This document shows positions 39,160 to 45,942 of a DNA stretch of 64,000 nucleotides, one piece after another. How positions within the stretch are numbered: position 1 is the stretch's first letter; the number at the start of each line of letters is the position of its first letter. The position numbers and the translations under genes were made by a program. The notes under the pieces were generated by a model, which made no database searches, was not told the origin of the DNA, and worked only from the letters and a program-made list of their open reading frames with translations. Origin of the DNA: an uncultured Rhodospirillales bacterium (GTDB lineage: Bacteria > Pseudomonadota > Alphaproteobacteria > ATCC43930 > CGMCC-115725); the NCBI GenBank assembly GCA_903828515.1, contig CAIKMD010000006.1:62001-126000 (forward strand), written 5' to 3'.

Positions 39160-39774
39160 ATGCTGACGCTTTGCTATTGCCCCAGCTCCTGCTCGATGGC
39201 GCCGCATCTCGTGCTGGAGGAAGGTGGCGAGAAATACGTTGCGCGTGAGATCGACTGCGCCAATGGCGAGCAACGCAGCGCCGAATATCTGCGGATCAAT
39301 CCGCATGCGCGGGTGCCGGCGCTCGGTCTCGACAATGGCGATTACATTTCGGAAAACATCGCCATCCTGCCGTTTCTCGGCAAGCGTTTCGGCCTTTGGA
39401 GCGACGATCCGGTGATCGAAGCCAAGATGATGTCGTTCATCGGCTGGGTCGCTTCGACGGTTCATCCCGCCCAAGCGCATTTCCGCCGGGCGGAACGCTA
39501 TGCGACCGATCCCGCGGCGCACGCGAACATCAGGGCGGTCGGCATCACGGCGTTTCACGGCTACCTCCGGGAAATCGATGGCCTGTTCGCCGGCAAGACA
39601 TATCTCTTCGATCGCCTGTCGTCGGCCGATTTCTACGCCTTCGTGCTCTACACGTGGGGTCTGCAACGGGGGTTCCCGATGCGCGAGCTCAAAAACTTCA
39701 CGGCGTTCAACGACCATATGCGCGAGCGGCCGTCGGTTCAGCGGGTTTTCGCGGACGAGAAAATCGAAGTCTGA
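39160..39774 (+). CDS. Glutathione S-transferase family protein
   Basis: 204 residues. N-terminal domain MLTLCYCPSSCSMAPHLVLEE with active-site Ser/Cys, HARVPALGLDNGDYISENIAIL, and helical C-terminal domain with the folding motif SSADFYAFVLYTW. 13 bp after the YciI-like gene; a ribosome site GAGGAGG precedes it. Candidate for glutathione-dependent isomerisation of a ring-cleavage product. Confidence 0.87.
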   Translation: MLTLCYCPSSCSMAPHLVLEEGGEKYVAREIDCANGEQRSAEYLRINPHARVPALGLDNGDYISENIAILPFLGKRFGLWSDDPVIEAKMMSFIGWVASTVHPAQAHFRRAERYATDPAAHANIRAVGITAFHGYLREIDGLFAGKTYLFDRLSSADFYAFVLYTWGLQRGFPMRELKNFTAFNDHMRERPSVQRVFADEKIEV

Positions 39775-39848
39775 TCGACCCGTCGCTACCGCCGGCGCGG
39801 GTCGCGCGCTATGTTGGCGGGGAACAGAACCGATCATGGGGGGATAAA

Positions 39849-40466
39849 ATGGCGCTTACCATTTACGGCGCGGCGGCGTCGCGGACCAGCCGGGTGTTGT
39901 GGGCAGTCGAGGAACTCGGCATTCCCTACGAGCATGTGCCGGTCAATCATCGGCTGGGCGAGTCGCGCAAGCCCGAGCATTTGTCGCTCAATCCCAACGG
40001 CCACATCCCGGTGATCAAGGATGGCGAGGTCGTCCTCTGGGAATCGCTGGCGATCAATCTCTATCTCGCCAAGAAATATGGCGGCGCGCTTGCCCTGAAG
40101 TCGGTCGAGGACGAAGGCCGCGCGATCATGTGGAGCATGTGGGCGCTGACCGAGGTCGAGCCGCATAGCAACGGCTTGTTGCAGCACACGATGATGTTGC
40201 CGGAAGACAAGCGTCAGCCGGCGATCGTTTCGGCGGCGAAAGAAGGCGTGAAAGCGCCGCTCAACGTGCTCGAAGGCGTTCTCGGCAAGAGCGACTATTT
40301 GCTCGGAAGCGCTTTCAGCGTGGCCGATCTCAATGTCTCGTCGCTTGTCTCGACTCTCACCCGCGTTCAGTACGACCTCGCGGCGTGGCCGAAAGTCGCG
40401 GCGTGGCTGGCGAAATGCTCGAACCGACCGGCCATGGCGAAGGTCCGCGCGATGGTCGCGCATTAG
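39849..40466 (+). CDS. Glutathione S-transferase family protein
   Basis: 205 residues from ATG 39849 after GGGGGGAT. Active-site region AAASRTSRVLWAVEELGIPYEHVPV, cis-Pro loop NGHIPVIKDGEVVLWESLAINLYLA and C-terminal FSVADLNVSSLVS. Third GST in the cluster and not closely similar to the first two. The 75 bp before it could hold its own promoter. Confidence 0.87.
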   Translation: MALTIYGAAASRTSRVLWAVEELGIPYEHVPVNHRLGESRKPEHLSLNPNGHIPVIKDGEVVLWESLAINLYLAKKYGGALALKSVEDEGRAIMWSMWALTEVEPHSNGLLQHTMMLPEDKRQPAIVSAAKEGVKAPLNVLEGVLGKSDYLLGSAFSVADLNVSSLVSTLTRVQYDLAAWPKVAAWLAKCSNRPAMAKVRAMVAH

Positions 40467-40576
40467 AATTGCGTCGGTCAGCCGTGCGTTTCGGGCAGGG
40501 GTGAGTCCGGCCGCGCCGTGCTAGGTGTCCCAAGGTTTGGTCAGCGAGCAGGCCCGGGTCGATGCCGGTTGAAGCG

Positions 40577-42055
40577 ATGAGTAACGACGTGAAACCGCAC
40601 GAGGCGATTGCCCCGCAAAATCGCGTGCTGATTTTCATCGCGTCGCTCGCCGCGGTTTTCATCACCGCGATCGAAGCCACCATCGTGTCGACCGCGATGC
40701 CGACCATCGTCGGCACGCTGGGCGGTTTCGACCTGCTGAGCTGGGTGTTCACCTCGTATCTGCTGACCCAGGCGATCACCATCCCGATCTACAGCCGACT
40801 GTCGGATCTCTATGGCCGCAAGCCGATCCTGCTGATCGGCATCGCGCTCTTCGTGGTCGGCTCGATCCTGTGCGGCTTTGCCTGGAGCATGATGTCGCTC
40901 GTGGTGTTCCGCGTCGTGCAGGGGCTCGGGGCCGGCGCGCTGACGCCGGTCAGCCGCACGCTGATCGGCGACATCTATCATGGCGCCGAGCGCGCCCGCA
41001 TGCAGGGCTATGTGTCGAGCGTCTTCGTCGGTGCGGCGGTTCTGGGGCCGGTCATCGGCGCCTTCATCGCCTCGCACACGATCTGGGCGATGGTGTTCTG
41101 GGTCAACGTGCCGATCGGGCTCGTCGCGGGCGCGATCCTGATCTGGACCCTGCACGAACAGATCGAGAAACGGACCCATCGTATCGACTGGACCGGATCG
41201 GCGCTGATCGGCCTCGGCGTCGGCCTGTTGTTGTTTGCCCTGGCCCAGGCCGCGTCGCTCGGCCTCGGGTGGACGCTCGGCCTCGCCGCGGCCGGCATCG
41301 TCGTCCTGGCGGCCTTCGCGATCTGCGAACGCATTGTCGCCGAGCCGATCTGGCCGATGTCGCTGTGGAAGGACGGCATGGCCAATCGCGGCAATCTAGT
41401 GTCGCTCGGCCTCGGCGCGTCGATGATGGGGATTGCCGCTTATCTGCCGGTCTATATGCAGGGCGTGATGGGGACCAGCGCCTTCGTCACCGGTCTTGCC
41501 CTCATGGCGATGTCGGCGGCCGGCCCGATCGGCGCGGTGGTCGCCGGGCAGATCATGCTGCGTTCGTCCTATCGGGTGTCGTCCACCGCCGCGGCGACGA
41601 TTTACATCACGGGCAGCATCATGATGTCGATGCTCGATCAGCAGAGCGGCGCGGCCTGGGCGGTGGCGAGCGGATTCCTGATGGGGTTCGGTACCGGCAT
41701 GAGCAACAACACCTATATGGTCGCGATCCAGGCCGAGAGCGCGTGGAATCAGCGCGGCATCGCCACCGGCGCGTTCCTGTTCTCGCGCATCCTTGGCCAG
41801 GCGGTGGGAACCGCCGCCTTCGGCGGCATTCTCAATTCAAGCCTGTCGGCTTACCTGACGGGCAAGGACGATCTGGTGTCGCAGATCATCGCGCCGGCGT
41901 TTCGCCAGACCCTGGCGCCGGAAATCCTCGGGCCGCTGATGAGCCAATTCAATCAGGCGCTGCACACGATCTTTTTGATCCTGGTCGGCCTGTCGATCGT
42001 CGTGATGCTGATCGGATTGACGCTGCCGCGCGGTCGCGGCCTCGGCCACAGCTAG
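40577..42055 (+). CDS. DHA2-family (EmrB/QacA-type) major facilitator exporter
   Basis: 492 residues from ATG 40577 (ATG 40562 is also possible). About 14 membrane helices; motif A in SRLSDLYGRKPILLIG and motif C region GAAVLGPVIGAFI place it among drug:proton antiporters. In this setting it may export aromatic substrates or toxic intermediates. Convergent with bfr, 7 bp apart. Confidence 0.9.
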   Translation: MSNDVKPHEAIAPQNRVLIFIASLAAVFITAIEATIVSTAMPTIVGTLGGFDLLSWVFTSYLLTQAITIPIYSRLSDLYGRKPILLIGIALFVVGSILCGFAWSMMSLVVFRVVQGLGAGALTPVSRTLIGDIYHGAERARMQGYVSSVFVGAAVLGPVIGAFIASHTIWAMVFWVNVPIGLVAGAILIWTLHEQIEKRTHRIDWTGSALIGLGVGLLLFALAQAASLGLGWTLGLAAAGIVVLAAFAICERIVAEPIWPMSLWKDGMANRGNLVSLGLGASMMGIAAYLPVYMQGVMGTSAFVTGLALMAMSAAGPIGAVVAGQIMLRSSYRVSSTAAATIYITGSIMMSMLDQQSGAAWAVASGFLMGFGTGMSNNTYMVAIQAESAWNQRGIATGAFLFSRILGQAVGTAAFGGILNSSLSAYLTGKDDLVSQIIAPAFRQTLAPEILGPLMSQFNQALHTIFLILVGLSIVVMLIGLTLPRGRGLGHS

Positions 42056-42062
42056 GTCGCGT

Positions 42063-42542
42063 TTACGAAGAGGCGCTGTCGGCCTGAAGCTGGATGTAGT
42101 TCTCGAGCCCGATCTTGCTGAGCAGCTCGGTCTGCGTCTCGATGAAGTCGACCGCGTCTTCCTCGGAATCGAGGATGTTGCTCAAAAGATCGCGAGTGCC
42201 GAAATCGCGCACGCTCTCGCAATGGACGATCGCGGCACGAAGATCGCTGATATTCCGGTGCTCAGCCTTGAGGTCGCAGGCAAGAATCTCGGGCACGTTC
42301 TCGCCGATCATCAGCTTGTCGAGATCCTGCAGATTGGGCAACCCGTCGAGGAACAGGATGCGTTCGATCAACCGGTCGGCGTGCTTCATCTCGTCGATCG
42401 ATTCTTCGTATTCGTGCTTGGCGAGTTTGCTCACGCCCCAATTGCGCAGCATGCGCGAGTGCAGGAAATACTGATTGATCGCGGTGAGTTCGTTTTTGAG
42501 AATCGTGTTGAGGTGCTGAAGCACCGTCGGGTCGCCGCGCAT
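42063..42542 (-). CDS. bfr: Bacterioferritin
   Basis: 159 residues, normal length. Ferroxidase ligands lie in ILKNELTAINQYFLH, DEMKHADRLIERILFLDGLPN and LDSEEDAVDFIETQ; the Met of DEMKHAD is the haem ligand of Bfr. Stores iron as a 24-mer in the cytosol. Transcribed with bfd just upstream. Confidence 0.97.
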   Translation of the reverse strand: MRGDPTVLQHLNTILKNELTAINQYFLHSRMLRNWGVSKLAKHEYEESIDEMKHADRLIERILFLDGLPNLQDLDKLMIGENVPEILACDLKAEHRNISDLRAAIVHCESVRDFGTRDLLSNILDSEEDAVDFIETQTELLSKIGLENYIQLQADSASS

Positions 42543-42603
42543 ATCGTTTGATCTCCGTGCTGTTCCCGCCGGGGCGACCGCGCCTGCGGGTCAGCGGCGC
42601 GTC

Positions 42604-42789
42604 TCACCCTGGAGCGTGAATAGGCTCGCTGCCGACGTCGCGCAATATCCCCTGGACCATCGGAATGCATTTGCCGCAGCGCGGCTGCGTGCCGAACGAG
42701 CGATAGACGCCCAGGGTCGAGCCGTCGCCGCCGGCGGCGGCCTGGCGGACCTGGCATTCGGTCAGTGCGTTACAGAGGCAAACATACAT
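42604..42789 (-). CDS. bfd: Bacterioferritin-associated ferredoxin
   Basis: 61 residues. [2Fe-2S] ligands Cys4, Cys6, Cys38 and Cys41 in the Bfd pattern C-x-C ... C-x2-C (MYVCLCNALTE and RCGKC). Bfd passes electrons to Bfr to release stored iron. A Fur-like palindrome covers the probable transcription start, so expression should rise when iron is short. Confidence 0.95.
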   Translation of the reverse strand: MYVCLCNALTECQVRQAAAGGDGSTLGVYRSFGTQPRCGKCIPMVQGILRDVGSEPIHAPG

Positions 42790-42799
42790 CGGACGAGCC

Positions 42800-42847
42800 C
42801 ATGCGAATGATTCGCATGCACAATACACGATTCGTTTGGCTATGCAA
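42800..42847 (-). promoter_or_regulatory. bfd promoter with a 19-bp Fur-like palindrome
   Basis: A perfect 19-bp palindrome (9-bp arms CATGCGAAT and ATTCGCATG around one central base) lies at 42800-42818, 10 bp before the bfd start. Just upstream on the minus strand are TTGCAT (42847-42842) and TATTGT (42825-42820) with a 16-bp spacer, so transcription would begin inside the palindrome. Size and form match operators of Fur-family repressors (7-1-7 type). Confidence 0.65.
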
Positions 42848-42908
42848 CTAAGAATGACTATCAGGAAAAATGGCGGAAAACCGCTATTTTATCGTCCGAC
42901 AGAGGTTT

Positions 42909-43061
42909 TTAGGGGTGCGACGGTGCCGGTTTTGGCGCCAGCCGGTCCTCGGCGGCGGCCAGAAGCGCCAGGACCTGGAGCCGGGTCGGCTCGTCGAGGT
43001 TCATCTGGAGCTGCCGACGATAATGGTCGATGTCGAGGCGGGTGATGCCCGGGTCTTCCAT
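42909..43061 (-). CDS. Small conserved-type protein, 50 residues
   Basis: A 50-residue frame starting at ATG 43061 with GGAGA 5-9 nt before it: MEDPGITRLDIDHYRRQLQM then NLDEPTRLQVLALLAAAEDRL. Short proteins with a similar 'xxLxIxHYxxxLxxxLDExxRxxVxxLLAEAE' helix-pair layout are common in Alphaproteobacteria; function is unknown. It ends the minus-strand run of envelope and stress genes. The opposite strand also has an open frame here, but it lacks a ribosome site and a recognisable pattern. Confidence 0.6.
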   Translation of the reverse strand: MEDPGITRLDIDHYRRQLQMNLDEPTRLQVLALLAAAEDRLAPKPAPSHP

Positions 43062-43101
43062 GTTCTTCTCCCTAGCGAAAACGACGGCGCGTCGAATGCC
43101 C

Positions 43102-43563
43102 TTACAGCGGGGTCGACGGGGGCGCCACAGTCGAGGTCGGACTATTGGTATTGAGCGAGGGCCACACGCGACTGATCACGGTGCAGAATACCACCGCGCT
43201 GAGGATCGCGGCTGCCAGCAGCAGCAGGTTGCGTGGCGGCAACGTCATACCCTTGCCGGCGATCCGCGCCGGGGCCTCGAAGACACGTTGAGCCGGCAGG
43301 AGATCGATCAGGCGCGCGGCGATGGTGCCGGCATCCGCCGATGCCCAACGACCCTCCGGCAATTCGGCGATCATCGCGGTCAACTGCTGCGTCGCCTGCG
43401 CCTTCGACGATTTGGCAAGGCGCGCCGATTCCTGCCATGGATCGATGCCGAGACGCGAGAGCGCCGAGAGCACGGTCAGGATCGCGCTGTTCTTCTCTTC
43501 GCCGATCGGCGCGAAGAGGAAGTCGTTGAACTCCGAATTCAGCAGCGAATAGGCGGGTGTCAT
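43102..43563 (-). CDS. Hypothetical tail-anchored membrane protein
   Basis: 153 residues from ATG 43563. Conserved-looking N-terminal domain LLNSEFNDFLFAPIGEEKNSAILTVLSALSRLGIDPW, then a single membrane helix near residues 112-134 (NLLLLAAAILSAVVFCTVIS) and a short Ser/Thr/Pro tail. No enzyme motif recognised. 13 bp after the BON gene and on the same strand, so probably co-transcribed with it. Confidence 0.65.
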   Translation of the reverse strand: MTPAYSLLNSEFNDFLFAPIGEEKNSAILTVLSALSRLGIDPWQESARLAKSSKAQATQQLTAMIAELPEGRWASADAGTIAARLIDLLPAQRVFEAPARIAGKGMTLPPRNLLLLAAAILSAVVFCTVISRVWPSLNTNSPTSTVAPPSTPL

Positions 43564-43576
43564 CGGCGCCCCCAAA

Positions 43577-43891
43577 TTACTTGACGGTCAGATCGTTTCG
43601 CACCGAACGCACGCCGGGAACGCGGCCGGCGACGTCGCTGGCGCGGCTGATCGTCGCGCGCGAATCGACGACGCCGGTGAGCTGAACGACGTTCTTCACG
43701 GTGACGACGTGAATCTCGAACACCTTCAACCCGGTGTCGGCGAGGATGTCCGCCTTGACCTTGGTGGTGATCGCCGCGTCATCGACAAAGGCACCGGTGC
43801 TTTCGCTGGTCGCGGTCGGAGCACAGGCCCCGAGCGTACCGCTCAAGGCGAGGGCGAGGATCACGAGGCTGGTCTTGAGGGAATGGGACAT
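43577..43891 (-). CDS. BON-domain lipoprotein
   Basis: 104 residues. Signal peptide with lipobox LGAC (Cys23), then one BON domain (DDAAITTKVKADILADTGLKVFEIHVVTVKNVVQLTGVV, VRNDLTVK). BON proteins such as OsmY and DolP attach to membranes during osmotic or envelope stress. Part of the stress-gene run under the FixJ-site-like elements. Confidence 0.88.
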   Translation of the reverse strand: MSHSLKTSLVILALALSGTLGACAPTATSESTGAFVDDAAITTKVKADILADTGLKVFEIHVVTVKNVVQLTGVVDSRATISRASDVAGRVPGVRSVRNDLTVK

Positions 43892-43924
43892 GGGTACTCC
43901 AAGGGACGAAGGGGGGCCGCGTTT

Positions 43925-44200
43925 TCAGCGGACGGTGAACGGGATGTAGAGATCGATCACGGGGCGGCGCGGCGCCGGCGCGTAATAGACGGGCGGCGGC
44001 GCATAGACGTAGTGCGGCGCCTCGTGCCGATAGTAATGATGCGGCCGGTGCCTCTCGTGTCCGCGGCCATCGTGTCCATGGTCGTCGGCGCGGGCCGGCG
44101 CCGTCGATAAACCGCTGACCAGGACGGCGAGCGTGAGCGTCAGCACGAGTCCGCCGACGCTGCGAAAATCCGGATTGGCGGGCTTATTTTCGATCGTCAT
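43925..44200 (-). CDS. Secreted His/Tyr/Pro-rich small protein
   Basis: 91 residues: a hydrophobic signal (GLVLTLTLAVLVSGLSTAPARA) then HGHDGRGHERHRPHHYYRHE and a Tyr/Pro repeat ending in VIDLYIPFTVR. The His-rich start of the mature part could bind metal. No family recognised with certainty; short proteins of this composition are frequent in alphaproteobacterial envelope gene groups. Confidence 0.6.
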   Translation of the reverse strand: MTIENKPANPDFRSVGGLVLTLTLAVLVSGLSTAPARADDHGHDGRGHERHRPHHYYRHEAPHYVYAPPPVYYAPAPRRPVIDLYIPFTVR

Positions 44201-44228
44201 GACCTAAAATCCTTTGTCTGCGTGCCGG

Positions 44229-44747
44229 TTAGCTGTGGCGCGCGGCCTGGCGCTGCTGTTCGCCGAAGACGCGATCGGCGTTTTTCTGCTGTGCCGGGCT
44301 CATCTTGGCGTAGAGCGCTTCGAAGGACGGGACGAGACGCTTCAGCCCGTCGGCATGCTCGTCGGTGATCATCTGATAGGATTTCAGATCGTCGACCGCG
44401 TTCATGGTCTTCAGCTTCGCGCTGCGCTCGGTGACGCCGTCGCGCATTTTCTTGCCGTTTTCCCGCATCACCTTGGCCATGTCGCCCCACAGGATTTCCT
44501 GCTCGGGCACGATTTTCAGTTTGGCGTGAAGAACGGTGATCTGCTCCTCGACGCGATCGACCGACGCCTTGTGAATTTTCTGGGCCTTGGTCGGCGCGGG
44601 TTTCGTCGCGGCCGGCGCGGTCGTCATCGGCGCGGCCTGCGCCATGGTTTCGCTCGCCAAGGTCGGCTGCGAAGAAACGGCGAACAGAATGGCGGGAACG
44701 AACGCGGCCGTGGCGATCATGCGCGCGAAACGGTTGGATGGGGACAT
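44229..44747 (-). CDS. LTXXQ-motif (Spy/CpxP-like) periplasmic protein
   Basis: 172 residues from ATG 44747 after AGGAAT. Signal peptide ending PTLASET, then a helical domain with two CpxP/Spy-type repeats (VEEQITVLHAKLKIVPEQEILW and FEALYAKMSPAQQKNADRVF, the second being the LTxxQ motif). Spy-type proteins are periplasmic chaperones made under envelope stress. A FixJ-site-like element lies about 110 bp upstream in the proper orientation, with a TACGGT-like -10. Confidence 0.83.
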   Translation of the reverse strand: MSPSNRFARMIATAAFVPAILFAVSSQPTLASETMAQAAPMTTAPAATKPAPTKAQKIHKASVDRVEEQITVLHAKLKIVPEQEILWGDMAKVMRENGKKMRDGVTERSAKLKTMNAVDDLKSYQMITDEHADGLKRLVPSFEALYAKMSPAQQKNADRVFGEQQRQAARHS

Positions 44748-44853
44748 CGGGGATATTCCTCTTTTGTCGTGGTGGAGCGGCATGGCGGCACCGTCGCGGT
44801 GCGGCTTGTCGCCGGTGTTGATGAAGGGACCGTAGGCTGTCGTCGCGGGACGA

Positions 44854-44872
44854 CGATAGGATCGGAAACTAC
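44854..44872 (-). promoter_or_regulatory. FixJ-site-like element 1, toward the LTXXQ gene
   Basis: Read on the minus strand: GTAGTTTCCGATCCTATCG, preceded by CTGG. A TACGGT-like -10 begins 38 nt downstream of the first G. One of eight such elements between 44.8 and 54.6 kb. Confidence 0.65.
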
Positions 44873-44889
44873 CCAGAAGGCTGCCGCGA

Positions 44890-45477
44890 TCAGCCGATCG
44901 AGGTTGCTGACACGGGGCCCGAGACGGGTGCCACGTAATGCGCATCCGACAGGCTCGAGGTGAGGCCGTCATGCAGATCGAGGCGTGACGGATTGCCCAG
45001 CGCCAGAAGCGCCCGCGCGCGGGTCAGTTCCTCGACCTCGCCATGGACGATGACGAGAAACCCGTCGGCTTTGACCGCCTGCTCGTATTGCACGACGCTG
45101 TCGCGGGGAACGCCCGCGCTATAGAGGGCGGCGCCGAGCGCGCTCAGGCCGCCGACCATCACGGCGCCTTCGACCGCCGAGACGACGATGGCGGCCAGAT
45201 AGCCCAAAACCATGATGTGGCCGACGATCGGGATCGTGAGCGAGACGCCGCCGGCGAACAGGCCCCATAGACTGCCCCACAACGCGCCGCGCTTGCCCCA
45301 GAACTGAATCCGCTCACCGGCATTGTAGAAGCCGACGACCTTCTCTTCGGAGTGATAGCCCTTGCCGACGATGCTGAGATTGTCGGGTGTGAAACCCGCG
45401 CCGACGAGCTTTTTCACGGCTGCGTCGGCTTCCTGATGCTCGCCGAAGACGGCGACAACGGATTCGTTTTGAAGCAT
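44890..45477 (-). CDS. YflT-like general stress membrane protein
   Basis: 195 residues from ATG 45477. N-terminal YflT-type domain (SVVAVFGEHQEADAAVKKLVGAGF, LSIVGKGYHSEEKVVGFY), a central hydrophobic glycine-rich double helix (GALWGSLWGLFAGGVSLTIP and VVSAVEGAVMVGGLSALGAA), then a C-terminal domain (VPRDSVVQYEQAVKADGFLVIVHG). Proteins of this layout are linked to general stress. Two FixJ-site-like elements lie upstream. Confidence 0.75.
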   Translation of the reverse strand: MLQNESVVAVFGEHQEADAAVKKLVGAGFTPDNLSIVGKGYHSEEKVVGFYNAGERIQFWGKRGALWGSLWGLFAGGVSLTIPIVGHIMVLGYLAAIVVSAVEGAVMVGGLSALGAALYSAGVPRDSVVQYEQAVKADGFLVIVHGEVEELTRARALLALGNPSRLDLHDGLTSSLSDAHYVAPVSGPVSATSIG

Positions 45478-45615
45478 CGAAGTCTCCACGGGATTGCGGA
45501 AGCGCGCGGCTTGGGTACGTCGAACAGTCACCGCGGCATCCGGCAAAGTCAGCGCGACTTCGCTTGGGCATTCGATGGCTTCGTGTCCGCCAAATTGCGC
45601 GGTCGGATTTGTCGG

Positions 45616-45634
45616 CGATAGGTTCGGAAACTAC
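45616..45634 (-). promoter_or_regulatory. FixJ-site-like element 2, toward the YflT-like gene
   Basis: Minus strand reads GTAGTTTCCGAACCTATCG, preceded by CTAG; 139 bp before the ATG at 45477. It differs from element 1 at one base. Confidence 0.65.
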
Positions 45635-45813
45635 CTAGATCGGGTCTTGAATCGGTATTGTCCAGTTTCGACCTCTTATATGACGTCATTCATCCGGCGC
45701 CGACAGGGGCGGGAAGTACGCAGGATTCGTTCTTGAGCATCGTTGCCGCTTCGTGACGGAAGCGGGCGCCGATCGGCCCTTCGTTACTTGCGAGGCTTTT
45801 CGCTCGTTCGGGA

Positions 45814-45829
45814 GGGTTCGGAAACTACT
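45814..45829 (-). promoter_or_regulatory. FixJ-site-like element 3, upstream of the kinase gene but facing away
   Basis: Minus strand reads GTAGTTTCCGAACCCT, preceded by CTGA. The half nearest the FixJ-like core is identical to element 2, but CTATCG is not kept and no -10 is visible at the usual distance. It lies about 115 bp before the probable kinase start and may act in autoregulation. Confidence 0.5.
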
Positions 45830-45942
45830 CAGATGATTCGGGCGATACTGTCCTCGTGAAAGGCGGGGGCCTGTGTTACCTTGGCCTTCCTCATATGGCC
45901 ATTCCACCGAGGGAAATCGGGCGGGACGGCACGAAGGTCACC

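Larger units (their letters stand above)
45478..45855. other. Regulatory gap with two FixJ-site-like elements
   Basis: I see no coding sequence in these 378 bp up to the fused kinase's open frame. They hold elements 2 (45616-45634) and 3 (45814-45829), both reading toward the minus-strand stress gene, and must also hold the promoter of the kinase gene. Confidence 0.6.

Noticed and set aside
42870-43154. Plus-strand 94-codon frame between bfd and the membrane protein gene
   Set aside because: No ribosome site and no family pattern; the opposite strand has a better 50-residue frame with a ribosome site.
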